The translations under genes and the position numbers were made by a program. A stretch of 64,000 bases of DNA, from positions 11,966,001 to 12,030,000 of the forward strand of contig JBHGNT010000004.1 of assembly GCA_043228905.1 (NCBI GenBank), read 5' to 3'. Source of the stretch: Azolla caroliniana (lineage: Eukaryota > Polypodiophyta). Positions 11,259 to 22,283 of this stretch are shown in pieces. The notes beneath the pieces are model-generated. The model did not search any database, was not told where the DNA came from, and saw only the letters and a list, made by a program, of their open reading frames with translations. Positions within the stretch are counted from its first letter, which is position 1. Every line of letters begins with the position of its first letter.

Positions 11259-11576
11259 CGGCAACCGGTGAAGAGCCGAGGGCCGAAACGGAAGTAGAGA
11301 CAATCGCCGAAACAAAGGAGCAGCCTCTAAAGGAAGTCGGGGAAACAATAGAAGCAATTGTAACAGCAGAGCAACCGGTTGATACCGGTGATAGAAGAGA
11401 TCTCGACACCGAAGCAGAGCAACAAGCACCGAAGGAGAGCGGAGTTGGAGAACCGGTACAACAGGAGCCAATGAGGGTTGAAGAACCGGAGCAGCCACTC
11501 CAACCAGATTCGGACAATGCGGCAGGGGCAGAGCAGCAGTAGAACATAGTACCACTCAACCCTCTGGAGCAAAGTC

Positions 11577-12040
11577 TGTTGATATTTTGGACGAAGAGTG
11601 AGGTAGTTGTGTGGGTTCGAAGTGCAACGCACTTTCCTACGGGCGTGCCATGTGTTGGCCGGTTAAGGGCCAAAGGATAAGTGGGAAAAGGGCGAGTCAG
11701 AGATATATATATATTTAGAAATAAATAGAATTAGTATTCGGAGGGACGGATTCGGTATAGTTGAACCGATTCATAGCCGATTGTCGATAGGGCACTGTTT
11801 TGTAATGACACCGGATTCCTATAAAAGGATTCGACCCGATGTAATGTTTACGGAAGTAATAGAAGATTACATATATCGATTAATTAATGCTTGCGTCTTG
11901 TATACTTGCCTTGCCGTCTACAATTAATATTAAGATCTTATGCATGTTAATTACGGAAGCATCCTAACCTTACCACCCTTTGGAGAAGTGCTCCGGAAGA
12001 GGACACCTTGTGTTGTGGCTAGTCCGGCCAAGGATCAACA
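11577..12040 (+). repeat. 3' LTR of gypsy-1
   Basis: It begins TGTTGAT at 11577 and ends ATCAACA at 12040, giving 7-bp inverted ends. It contains CCTATAAAAGGATTCG near 11818-11833, a good TATA box, and AT-rich text with (TA)n near 11703. The partner LTR lies outside the window, so the boundaries rest on the terminal symmetry and on the neighbouring gypsy-2b frame. Confidence 0.6.
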
Positions 12041-13087
12041 GAAGGATGGGCCTTGGCAAATAAGACGACGCTAACTATTTGCAAATTTCTACTCGAAGAG
12101 GTTGTCTGTCGATACGGATGTGTGGGAAATATAGTGGCCGACCGAGGGGAGTTGGATGCACATGAAGCAACGAAGCTCTTCGAATGACTAGATGTGAAGC
12201 TCTCCCTCACGACTGCCTACAATCCAGAAGCGAATGGGAAGATCGAGTGAGGGCATGGACCAATCGTCAAAGACATCGTACGAGCATGCAACGGTCGAGT
12301 CGGGAACTGGCCACGACTATTGCCCTATGCCTTGTGGGCCAACAGAACTACACACAGTTCAGTGACAGGGTATATGCCAAAAAGCTTATGTATGGACAAA
12401 AGCCGGCAATGCCCATCAAAAGGACGATCACCTCATGGGTAGCAATACCATGGGAGAACGAGATGAGCCGAGAAGAATTAATAGCGGCACGGATAAGGCA
12501 GCTTGAAAGAAGGCCTGAAGATTTAGAAAAAGCACGAAAGATGATGGAGGCAGCCCGAGTGAGGAACAAGATTTGGTTCGACAAGACACATCGATTGCGT
12601 CCCAAGAAGATCGAAGAAGGAGATTTGGTATTGGTTTACGATAGCAGCCTTGACAATCAACACAGTTGACAAGAAAGTTCGCAAGAAGATGGTTCGGACC
12701 ATATGTGGTGACAAGTGTCAACGACAATGCCACATACCACCTTACGGAGCTAGACGGATCAAGGTTGGCCATACCCATTGCAAGAAAAAGAGTAAAGATT
12801 TTCAAGAAAAGACAAGACAAGGATCCTAACCTCGATCACCTCAACGATGGTTCGCAAGAAGATGGTTCGAACCATATGTGATGACAAGTGTCAACAACAA
12901 TGCCACATACCACCTTACGGAGCTAGACGGATCAAGGTTGGCCATACCCATTGCAAGAAAAGGAGTAAAGATTTTCAAGAAAAGACAAGACGAGGATCCT
13001 AACCTCGATCACCTCAACGATGAAGATAGTAGGACTGAACCAACAGACTTGAGTTATGTGAACGAGGACATGGAGGAATCTGATTGA
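12041..13087 (+). pseudogene. Gypsy-2b integrase, C-terminal half
   Basis: The frame from 12041 gives CKFLLEEVVCRYGC, ADRGELDAHEATKLFE (second catalytic Asp), a stop near 12184, and LTTAYNPEANGKIE (third acidic residue). A stop and frameshifts follow. From about 12184 another frame covers MSREELIAARIRQLERRPED and KKIEEGDLVLVYDSSLDN, and from 12666 FARRWFGPYVVTSVNDNA. This matches the Ty3/gypsy integrase core and the C-terminal barrel. A 173-bp tandem duplication (12677-13022) doubles the barrel region and shifts the frame. The last ORF ends at 13087. The gene is dead. Confidence 0.75.
12677..13022 (+). repeat. 173-bp tandem duplication in the gypsy-2b integrase
   Basis: Two head-to-tail units, 12677-12849 and 12850-13022, differ at a handful of bases. 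Each starts GTTCGCAAGAAGATGGTTCG. The unit is not a multiple of three, so it adds a frameshift. Confidence 0.9.
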
Positions 13088-13159
13088 CCACCATAGCTGA
13101 AATGTCACACTCTCTCTTCTTGGCACGTACCGGAGGATGTGCGGTTTGGTGGGGGTGGA

Positions 13160-14374
13160 TGTCGTGAAGATTTTTGGCAACGGTGTGAAAATTGCATGGA
13201 ATGTACAAAATCAAGTGTGGTTCTTCACACACAATATGAAACAATGATAGTGAAGATACTATTTTATATTTGTTTAATATCTTGGTACGAAAAGATAGAT
13301 GTCTTCAAGAGCTTCCGAATGTACTTTACTACATTTGAAACAGACAACTAAATGTCAAGTTATGTGAGTGTGAAGTATGCAAAGAAGAAGGGAAAAACAA
13401 AATTGTGAGATATCCCACATAGACAGGACAAATAAGGATCCCAGAGTATATAAGCAGACCAATATCTCTTCATAATATATTTATGTGTTTGGAGCATAGA
13501 AAGGTTGAGTTGTATGACTTGACAAATGGATGCAATCAAGTTCATTGTTTTTGGACAAATCTAGAAGGCGACGAAATCAGACAGGCAGACGGACAGTGAC
13601 GGAACCAGATGATGACCGGATGGCGACGAAACCAACGACGGAACAGGAACCGAATGGTGACCGGACGGCGACAAAATCGGCGATCGGACAGCTATGGAAC
13701 CGGATCGGGATGTGGATCGGATGGAACTGGATGGCATGCGGACCGAGCCGAATCGAACGAATGGGACTAGTACTAGACGGGTAGATTTATCGCGACGCAC
13801 GATGTCTTGAAGTTTTCCAGTGTGAAACGAACAAAATCATCTAGTTCTTTGGAGGTCAAGTGAAGGTGTAATATGCACTTAAACATTTGTAAAAACAAGA
13901 CTAAAAAGCCTAGTAAAAAGAAAATTTGTATACAAAGGGGTGCAAGTAAGAATTTGAACCTTGCACATCCAAGTTGAAAGTCAATAGGCTTACCACTAAG
14001 CCAAGTCATATCTTCAAAAGTTTTACTTTGATCATTTTACATGTAATTCTCATACATGAGAGCTTAAATGATGACATGGCAAACATGCATTGCATGCATT
14101 TCATGCATTACGTGCATGTCTTGCACCCTCACATGCACCATATGCATGGGGGCATCTATAAAAGAGTGGAGGAATCAAGCAAGAAAAAACTAATGAAAAA
14201 TCTAAAGTTAAGCGTTTAATCTTTATCTCAATCTCTCTCTTTCTCCATATCAATCTCTCTCAATCTATGTTAAATACTTTCTCACTAAAGCTAGTACAAA
14301 CTTCAAATCCTTCCGGTTCAGAACCCCGGCGGTTCCACCTCACGATCCGCACATAGTGACGGATTTTCACGGCA
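13160..14374 (+). repeat. 3' LTR of gypsy-2b
   Basis: It is 1215 bp, begins TGTCGTGAAGATTTT and ends TTTTCACGGCA. It contains the TATA-like GGGCATCTATAAAAGAG near 14151-14167 preceded by CATGCA repeats. It matches the split 5' LTR of gypsy-2a over most of its length, with extra sequence at about 13400-13560. A purine-rich tract lies directly upstream. Confidence 0.85.
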
Positions 14375-16985
14375 ACGCTGAAGGATCTGAAGGATCCGGA
14401 ACCGGGAAAACCAGAAACGGGCCAACTTGTGTGATGAAGCACAAGGCCAACTCGATGAAGAAGACCACTTCCGAACCAGAGGAAGTGTGGTACGTTGATT
14501 CCGAAGCATCTAACTATATGACGAGCCATGAAGAGTGGTTCTCATTTTTAGAGAAACCGGAACAACTGGGGATTGTCGAAACCGGAGACAATAGCCCTCA
14601 CCCAATTGTGCATGTCGGAGAAGTCCCTTTAAGCCATGTATGACAAAAGGGAAAGCCGATGAACGTACTACACGTTCCGACAATCACAAAGAACCTGGTG
14701 TCGGTCGAACAAATCGTCGACCAGGGAATGCAAGTGCGGTTTACGCACCTCGGGTGCTTCATCGAGGAAGAAGACCGGATAATCGCGCAAGGGCACAAAG
14801 AAGGGAGGATGTTCATCCTCAACACAAATGACGCCGGCACTGCCATGTTTGCCAAAGGACAGAAGATTGAATCGGACATCGATCTTTGGCATAAGTGGAT
14901 CGGCCACATCAACTACCAGAGGCTTCAAGATCTACAATAGAAACAAGTTGTGTTCGGATTGCCGAAGTTTAGTGGCTGGAAGGCCCAAATATGTGAAGCC
15001 TGCCAACTCGGGAAGCAACACCGCCTTCCATTCCCCACCGAACGGAACTGGAGTCATAACAAGCTCGATTAATCCATTCGGATGTATGGGGACCAGCACA
15101 GAACATTAGTCTTGGCGGGAGTCGGTATTTCATCTCCTTCATCGATGACTGCAGCCGGCACACATGGATCTACCTCATCGAGAAGAAAAGTGAAGTCTTC
15201 TACTATTTCCGGAATCTTCAAAGCTTAGTCGAGAGGGAAACGGAGAGGAAGATCAAGCACCTACGGTCGGATGGCGGAAAAGAATACTTTTCCGGCCAAT
15301 TCAACTATTATCTACAACAGAACGGAATTCGGAGAGAACTCAGTTGCCGATATAGACCGGAACAAAATGGTGTGGTCGAGAGAAAGAACCGGTCGATTGT
15401 CGACGCGGCAAGGGCAATGCTAGAGGAGAAGAGCATGCCCAAATTCTACTAGGTTGAGGCGATCTGGACGGCCGTCTACATCCAAAACCAGATCGAAGAC
15501 AAGGACGAGATGTATTTCGAGCACAAGCCGAATTTGAGGCACCTTCGGATATTCGGTAGCATAGCATATGTGCATGTACCGTATGAGAAGCGGAAGAAGC
15601 TAGATCCGAGAAGTGCATTTTAGTTGGTTACTCGCATGAGCAGAAGGGGTATAAGTGTTATAACCCCCGGACTAAGCAGGTCCAAGTAAGCCAAGATGTC
15701 GAGTTTGATGAGTCGCCATCATGGTATTCTCTACCGACTCCAACCTCCAACTCCGACCCGATTCCAGAAGATGAGGCTAGTGAGCCGGACGAGGTCCAGG
15801 TAGAAGATGAAGACTTCGGTACTCTAGATGAGAGTCTGATCTCATTCCGGCTAAGTGGGCTGAATGAGCGGTTGAGTCGGGATGACGAGTCGGATGAAGA
15901 ACTAGCTAGTAGTGGAGACTCTACCATGCTCTCCCCGCGCAAGGAACTTAGGAGACGGTTCACGTGCAAAGAGAAGGGGAAGAAGAAGATGTCGGAATAT
16001 GATACCGGCAGTGAAGGGTTGGATCGGAGTGAATCCGACCCCGGAAAGGGAGAAGGCAGATCTTCACAAATGAAGCCCGAACCGGTCAAGAAGGGCATCA
16101 AACCGGGTAATGACAAGTTACGCCGGTCATCCCGCCAGAAGAACTCTATCAAGAGGTACGTGTATAATGAGTACATGGCGGGTCACTATGCATACATGAC
16201 TAAGGTGGCGGAAGTGCGTGAGCCGGAGAGCTACGCAGAAGCAGCAAAAGACACAAATTGGCATGTTGCTATGGAGGAAGAAATGCGGGCACTTGATGCC
16301 AACAACTCATGGGACCTGGTTGACCCTCCCCAACAGTGTAAACCGATCGGATGTAAGTGGGTATATAAGGTGAAGTACAATGCCAACGGTTCGGTCAACC
16401 GGTACAAGGCCCGGTTAGTGGCAAAGGAATACGCATAGACCCACGAAATCGACTATGACAAGACCTTCGCTCCAGTAGCAAAGATGACGACGGTTTGTGT
16501 GGTTCTGGTTGTTGCTGCAGCAAGGGGATGGCATCTTCACCAAATGGACGTGAAGAATGTGTTTCTTCAAGATGACCTTGAAGAACGGGTCTATATGATC
16601 CAACCCCCCGGATTCCAATCGGAGATGAACAAGTTGGTAGTATGCCGACTCAAGAAGTCGCTTTATGGTCTGAAGCAAGCCCCCTGAGCTTGGAATGTGA
16701 AGATCACGCACCGGTTGCGTAAGATGGGGTTTGCGGTCTCAAAGTCTGACTCGTCATTGTTCATCCGGAACAGTCCGGGCGGTCTGGTTTGTATCTTGTT
16801 ACATGTTTATGATTTAGTCATCACCGGACCCGGCTTGGATGAAATCGGCAAAGTGAAGTCCTAATTGTTGGACGCATTTGAAATGAAGGACCTGGGGGAC
16901 CTTCATTATTTTCTTGGGATGGAGTTGATCTGAACCCCCGATGGCATATTGCTCTCACAAAGACATTATGTGTTGAATATGTTCA
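14375..16985 (+). mobile_element. Ty1/copia 'copia C', segment 1 (protease to RT)
   Basis: Decayed copia sequence begins abruptly after gypsy-2b with the Gag-protease junction. It reads through protease, GAG-pre-integrase, integrase and most of RT. At about 16985 it breaks in the RT thumb (SQRHYVLNM) into unrelated AT-rich DNA. The next residues of the protein (KFGMTECRP) appear at 20767. The family is the same as copia D and E. Confidence 0.8.
14375..16985 (+). pseudogene. Copia C pol remnant: protease, integrase, RT
   Basis: Protease text is VWYVDSEASNYMTSHEEWF near 14485-14545; the usual DSGAS has become DSEAS. GAG-pre-integrase lies at 14659-14940 (LVSVEQIVDQGMQVRF, DLWHKWIGHINYQRL). The integrase at 14940-15650 is broken by stops and frameshifts. 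A long acidic linker starts near 15872. RT follows, with SWDLVDPPQQCKPIGCKWVY, HQMDVKNVFLQDDLEERVYM and SLYGLKQAP, then a stop at 16685-16687. The YVDD box is mutated (HVYDLVITG). Several further stops make this copy inactive. Confidence 0.8.
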
Positions 16986-17675
16986 TGGTTGTTTACGTAC
17001 CTATATTTAACGTTTAAATACGGATAGTACCTCATCATTTGTATAATACATACTATACCTCAATGTTGTTCAGTCAAATATCATGTACATTTGTCCAATA
17101 CGGTATTTAACGTATTTATAAAAAAAACGGGTATAATACGTATTTATAAAGAAAATGTAAGTAAAAACCCAACAAAAATAATAAATAAATTTAGTAAAAA
17201 AGGAGGCCAAAGGAAGGAAGAAAGAATAATAGAAGAGATGACGATGAAGAAGAAGAAGAAGAGAGAAAAGAAGAAATAAACCTATCCTGACTCTTGAGTG
17301 TGATAATCGCAGAAGATAGAAGAAGAAGAAGAAGAAGAAGAAGAAAACGAAGGAAAGAGAAACATATCATGAGTGTGATAATTGTAGACAATTCCTCAAT
17401 CTATGAAGGCATAATTGTAAATAATTACAATTTGAAGTAGAACATCGTGATACACACTTACACTGAATGTCGACATCCATATTACTACAAGTATTTTAGG
17501 CTGTGAAATGTTCAAATGTCTTATATGCATTTTAGGATGTAGAACTATATTGTACATCACAAAATTGTGTAAACATAGATGTTTTTTAAAATATTATAGA
17601 TAGTTTTTAGAAAGGTAAATAATTTTCAAATTCTAGAAGTATTTAACATACTATACGTATTTTATAAGTATTTAT
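16986..17675. other. AT-rich insert of unknown origin between copia C and copia E
   Basis: About 690 bp of AT-rich DNA differ sharply from the GC-rich elements on both sides. It contains repeated TATTTAACGTATTTATA-like words, a purine-rich (GAA)n/(AAG)n tract at about 17205-17350, and two copies of GAGTGTGATAAT. There is no coding pattern and no recognisable LTR or TIR. It could be older host or element DNA brought in by a rearrangement. Confidence 0.5.
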
Positions 17676-18135
17676 TGTAAAAAGTAACGTGCGGAAGCAA
17701 GTATGAAGACCGAACAGAAGGAAGAAAACTCAGGTTTAATGGAGAGCTTGAGCTTACGCAGTATACGCGGGAGAGACAGAGAGAGTGAGAGAGAGAGAGG
17801 AAAAACAAGAACTATATTCAAAAAGGTACTCAATCTCTATTCACCACACTCTATACATATGTGTGTTCAATGAACACTTTTATACAAGTCCTAAAAGGAC
17901 TGACCGAAGTACTGACAGTACTTCAATGCTCATTAAGAGCTCCTACACTAACTCCCAAATATATTACTCACGGAATATCTTTCCTAACGGCCTCCCGGTT
18001 TACGCACCGATCCGGCCCTACCTACGCACCGATCTGCGTACCGGTTTACGCATTCAGCCTAACCGATCGGTCCCAACCGATCCGGTCCTCGGCTTCTTCA
18101 GCCGATCCGGCCGATGTTGAGCTTGTCTCTCAACA
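17676..18135 (-). repeat. 3' LTR of copia E
   Basis: It is 460 bp and, in element orientation, starts TGTTGAGAGACAAGCTCAAC and ends ACTTTTTACA. It has a TATA-like TTGTATAAAAGTG near 17877-17889 and a (GA)n tract near 17779-17800. It shares its layout with the LTR of copia D (62325-62776). Confidence 0.88.
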
Positions 18136-18909
18136 CTCCCCCTCAAGCTCAACTTGAGGCTCTTCGGGATCTTCGGGCTCCCAGCTCCGGTTCCTCCTGG
18201 CTTCACGCCTCGCTCGCGTTCCACGACCTGTTTGAATCCGTGCGCTTCGACCCTTCCGGTCGGCTTGTCTGCTCATGTGGCCCTTATCAGCTCTTCTGTT
18301 GTTGCGGTGTTGACGCTTCTTCTGTTGCCTTTTCTTCTGCTTGCGCCTCGGTTGATTCAGCATATCTGAATCAAACATCCGAACCGACTCGGCTACCTCC
18401 GATCGGTTTTCGCTCTCGTTCGAGTTGGCTATCTCCAACTTGTCTTCGGTCTTCTCGCCCTCGATGGCGTCATCTTCCCCATGCATGGTTGGCTTCAGCT
18501 CTCTCCTTCGGCTGCTCCCCTTCTGTCCACTTCCGAACTTTTCCGCGGGTCCGCCCTCGGCTTCTTCAGCCGATCCGAAGTCGAACTCGACAACCGAGTC
18601 AACCGACTCGATGGTGTCGCGGTCTCCGCTCCTTTCCTGCTGCCTTGCTTGGTCGTTCGGGACTATTCTCCCCCTCAAGTTCGGCACGTCGAGGTGACGC
18701 AATCCGAGCGCACCTGAGAATTGCCGCAACTTGTCCAGACCAAGAGGCTTGGTGAAGATGTCGGCAGTCTGCCGATCCGTCGGTAGGTCGCGCCATGAAC
18801 TGATTGATCACCCCGACCGGATAACTGAGGTCGGGTCGGGTGATGGTCAAGTATATGAGGCTTCCGACAATTTGTCGGAACCTCGTCGGGTCACATACCT
18901 TTCCCGTAT
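18136..18909 (-). pseudogene. Copia E: fused remnants of RT and RNase H, and a charged C-terminal extension
   Basis: From high to low coordinates: an RT end (LIYLTITRPDLSYPVGVINQ), a break at about 18800, then the RNase H tail, seen out of frame as a DIFTKPLG-like motif. Next is RQFSGALGLRHLDVPNLRGR and about 180 residues of Glu/Arg/Lys-rich sequence (18130-18660). This extension stays open until a stop just past the polypurine tract, whose bases encode its last residues (QVELEGEC). Most copia proteins end soon after the LRGR-like motif, so the extension is notable. Function unknown. Confidence 0.65.
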
Positions 18910-20318
18910 CAGTTGACTCGGTTGTCGAGTTCGACTTCGGATCTTTGTCCCTTCACGAACATTGCGGTGCCGCCGTCAGTGGAATCGAGGATGAACATCC
19001 TCCCGTCTCTGCGCCCTTGCGCAATCACACGGCCTTCTTCCTCAATGAAGCACCCGAGGTGTGTAAACCGAACCTCCATCCCTTGGTCGACGATCTGTCC
19101 GACCGAGACCAAGTTCTTCGTTATTGTCGGAACGTGCAGCACGTTCATGAGTTTCCCTTTCTACCCGACATGGCTAAGGGGGACTTCTCCGACATTCGCG
19201 ATCGGATGCAGAGTGTCGTCTCCAGTTGCAACTACTCCAGGTTGTATCGGTTTTTCAAGGTACGAGAACCACTCCTTATGGCTCGTCATGTGGTTTGACG
19301 CGCCGGAGTCTACGTACCACACCTCGTCCGATCTCGGGGTGGTCCGTTTCATTGAGTTTGCTTCGTGTCTCGTCACGAAGGCAGACCCTTCTCCGGCTCT
19401 CCCGGAGACTTCGGCGTAGTGCGATCGCTGCCGATTTCCCTTGTCAGTATGTCCGGAACCGGTTCTCTCTGAATCGGCGCGCTTCTTCCAGAACTCACTT
19501 TCCCTGTGGCCTTTCTTGCCACAGTACCAGCACTCCGCGATGGCCTTCCCTTGCCGGTTCTCATCGCTTCGACTCCCCCTGTTTCCAAAGGGTCCGGAGT
19601 TGCTGTCGGCATCACTTCGGTGCCTTCTTCCTTGATCTCGTCGGCCGCCTCCATTGCGCGCCAACTTGCCTCGTCCTCCACGTCCATGGGTCCTGTCTCC
19701 CTTCGTGTACAACATTCTGTTGTCGGTGTGCGTGCTTGTAGACACACCCGCGTGGTTCTCCTCTACCAGGAGCATTGACTGTAAGTCGAAAAAGGACGGC
19801 GTATTCTCCCGGGTACACACAACCGTTCAGAACGCTCCGAACTTCGACGCCAAACCTCCGAGACAGATCTGGACCATCTCGCTCTCCTCGATGTTCACCT
19901 CTATGGAGGCGAGGGAGTCGCAGATATCCTTGATCTTCGAGGTATAGTCAGGCACCGACAAGTCGCGTTGTCGTAGGTTGCTCAACTCCTGTCGAAGCTT
20001 AAGCTTCCTGGCTGTGGTGCTCACGGCGAAAATCTTCTTCAGATTTTCCCACGCACCCTTCGGCGTCTTTGCATCCCGAACATAGCTCAATAGTTGTTTG
20101 CCCACACACGACGCGAAGCAGTATAATACCATGCTCGTTGATTGCTCCCACGACGGGAAGTCTTTGTGTGTCGATTCGGGTGCAGCGTCATTAGCTCCTT
20201 CGACATAACTCCAGTAGCCGTGCCCGAGCAGGTACTGGTGCATCTTGTAGGACCAAGACGCGTAGTTGGTTCTGTCGAGCTTCTCTGTTGGAAGCGAGCT
20301 CGCCATGCCTCTATCCAT
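18909..20318 (-). pseudogene. Copia E Gag, protease and GAG-pre-integrase
   Basis: Gag starts at 20318 (MDRGMASSLPTEKLDRTNYA) and shows the UBN2 pattern (ASWSYKMHQYLLGHGYWSYV). It stops at 19827, with a frameshift into 19820-19161. That frame carries the zinc knuckle CWYCGKKGHRESEF, whose last Cys is replaced by Phe, and protease WYVDSGASNHMTSHKEWF. A further frame, 19148-18909, carries LVSVGQIVDQGMEVRF. The product would package RNA and process the polyprotein; the frameshifts and the lost Cys make it inactive. Confidence 0.85.
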
Positions 20319-20390
20319 CGTTCTTCTTGTTCTTCTTTGTCAAGCTGTGTCGGCTGCAGAGAGGTTCTCAACCCTCGCGCTCTGATACCA

Positions 20391-20760
20391 TGTAAAAAGT
20401 AACGTGCGGAAGCAAGTATGAAGACCGAACAAAAGGAAGAAAACTCAGGTTTAATGGAGAGCTTGAGCTTACGCAGTATACGCGGGAGAGACAGAGAGAG
20501 TGAGAGAGAGAGAGGAAAAATAAGAACTATATTCAAAAAGGTACTCAACCTCTATTCACCACACTCTATACATATGTGTGTTCAATGAACACTTTTATAC
20601 AAGTCCTAAAAGGACTGACCGAAGTACTGATAGTACTTCAATGCTCATTAAGAGCTCCTACACTAACTCCCAAATATATTCCTCACGGAATATCTTTCCT
20701 AACGGCCTCCCGGTTTACGCACTGATCCGGCCCTACCTACGCACCGGTCTACGTACCGGT
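20391..20760 (-). repeat. 5' LTR of copia E, truncated
   Basis: It matches 17676-18045 almost base for base, then stops after CTACGTACCGGT and joins copia C at about 20761. About 90 bp of the LTR start are lost. Confidence 0.85.
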
Positions 20761-21597
20761 GTTATACAAGTTCGGCATGACGGAATGTCGACCGATCTCC
20801 ACACCCTTGAACCGGAACCTGAACCTACGACCCGACTCCGGATTGGCTTGTGATGAGAAGCAGTTCCGACAAATTGCTAGAAGCCTCATATACTTGACAA
20901 TCACTCGACCCAACATCAATTAACCGGTCGAAGTGATCAGCCAGTTCATGCAGAAGCCGACCGTCGAGCACCTTCAATGTGCACACCGGATACTCCGGTA
21001 TGTTAGCGGCACAAAGGACCGGGGACTGTTATACCGACACGGTATAGCTGGGAAGCTAGTCGGGTATACCGATGCCGATTGGGCTGGTGATGCATCGGAT
21101 CGCCGATCCACCTCCGGTTACATGTTTTCTCTTGGTAGCATGGTTGTTGCATGGAGCAACAAAAAGCAGCCAACAGTGGCTCTGTCGAGCACTGAGGATG
21201 AGTACCGAGGCGCTACCATTGTCACTTGTGAAGCCATCTAGCTTCGGCAATTGCTGCGAGACCTCCGGATCAAGGTGCCGACCTTGATCCTGATTTATTG
21301 TGACAACGTAAACAACATACAGCTCGCCAAGAAACCTGTATTCCATGCTCAAACAAAGCACATAGAAGTGCATTATCACTTTATCCGTGAGCAGGTCCTG
21401 AGCAGTGAAGTTGAACTTCGGTATGTTCGCACGGATCGACAAGTTGCCGACATCTTCACCAAGCCGCTCGGATCGAACAAGTTGTAGCATTTTTTGGAGA
21501 TGCTCAGCATTCAACATCTCGATGTGCTGCACTTGAGGGGGAGAACAGGAATGGGAACGGATGGCATCAGACAAGGAGCCGGAGAGGAAGAAAGAAC
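20761..21597 (+). pseudogene. Copia C segment 2: end of RT and RNase H
   Basis: The copia C protein resumes with KFGMTECRPISTPLEP, is broken by stops near 20852-20930, and then gives an open RNase H. Its acidic residues are visible: YTDADWAG (near 21065), STEDEYRG (near 21190), YCDNVNNIQLA (near 21298) and VADIFTKPLG (near 21445). A stop interrupts at 21238-21240 and another follows SNKL at 21485-21487. A charged tail comes next and is cut by copia B at 21598. RNase H would degrade the RNA strand during reverse transcription. Confidence 0.85.
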
Positions 21598-22273
21598 TGA
21601 CGGGAACTCAACGCTCCTTATACGCAATGCTCGGCCACAACCGAGCTTCGAATCATACACAGAAAACAGGAAACGGAAAAGCACGACACAAAGGAGAGAA
21701 AAGGTACACAGGAGGTTTACGTGGAAAACCCCAAACTAGGGGAAAAACCACGGCAGCCCACAGGCTGCAAACTATCACTATGATGGAATGTACAATAGTG
21801 AGTTTACTGAGGCACCGACCTCGTGCTCACAGATCTTCGCCACAGGCGGCGGTTACAACAGAGGCAACGACCTCTTTCTCTCTCTCTCTCTCTCTGTACA
21901 GTTACGCACACTCTCTATTCTTGCACCAACAAGAATGACAACAACCACAATAAGTTTGCCCTAAGTCATATTTATACTAATATGACTTTTCGGCTATTTA
22001 CAAATATAGCCTCGATGGACTCTCAGAAACATATTTGCGAATATGTCTCTTCATCCGGTTCTCACCGGGTCTACACCATCCGGCTCTCCATAGCCGGGTA
22101 CTCTTCATCCGGTTCTCACCAGGTCTGCACCATCCGGCTCTCCATAGCCGGGTACTCCTCATCCGGTTCTCACCGGGTCTGCACCATCCGGCTCTCCGTA
22201 GCCGGGTACTCCTTATCCGGTTCATCAACACTGTTCTTCTCCCTTCCCATCCGGAGGGACCTATCTCCCAACA
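21598..22273 (-). repeat. 3' LTR of copia B (three 54-bp repeats)
   Basis: It is 676 bp and in plus orientation starts TGACGGGAACTC and ends CTCCCAACA. A (CT)n tract lies near 21872-21896. Three tandem 54-bp units lie at about 22047-22208, each with CATCCGGTTCTCACC and CCATCCGGCTCTCC. Confidence 0.93.
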
Positions 22274-22283
22274 AACTCCCCCT

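Larger units (their letters stand above)
9666..12040 (+). mobile_element. Gypsy-1, right segment (rest of the post-integrase ORF and 3' LTR)
   Basis: Gypsy-1 resumes after gypsy-2a. It holds coding-like, charged sequence in several frames up to about 11545 and then a 464-bp LTR. In the frame used before the insertion, the text continues from 9666 to a stop at 9745-9747 and then on to 9964-9966. The element ends ATCAACA at 12040, after which the integrase of gypsy-2b resumes in frame. Confidence 0.65.
12041..14374 (+). mobile_element. Gypsy-2b, right segment (integrase and 3' LTR)
   Basis: This is a second copy of the gypsy-2 family. It starts in the integrase core where gypsy-1 ends, runs through the integrase C-terminus, a purine-rich tract (GGTGGGGGTGGA, 13148-13159) and a complete 1215-bp 3' LTR. 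The left part lies beyond the window because gypsy-1 and its inserts separate the halves. The right edge abuts copia C in mid-gene, so gypsy-2b inserted into copia C. Confidence 0.75.
17676..20760 (-). mobile_element. Ty1/copia 'copia E', internally deleted
   Basis: The minus-strand element has a complete 3' LTR at 17676-18135 and a 5' LTR at 20391-20760 that is cut short on its outer side. A primer site for initiator-Met tRNA lies at 20379-20390. A purine tract (CTTGAGGGGGAG on the minus strand) lies just inside the 3' LTR. Gag, zinc knuckle, protease and part of GAG-pre-integrase are present. Integrase, most of RT and most of RNase H are deleted. No matching target duplication remains because the right end is truncated. 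Confidence 0.85.

Noticed and set aside
13160-14374. This LTR as the 3' partner of the gypsy-2a 5' LTR at 2508
   Set aside because: The flanking bases do not match (AGCGG against ACGCT), while a truncated LTR end at 9608-9665 has matching GCGG and restores the gypsy-1 frame. It belongs to a second copy.
17671-20765. TTTAT / GTTAT as the target duplication of copia E
   Set aside because: The right LTR is truncated by about 90 bp at 20760, so a true duplication cannot lie there; the similarity is by chance.
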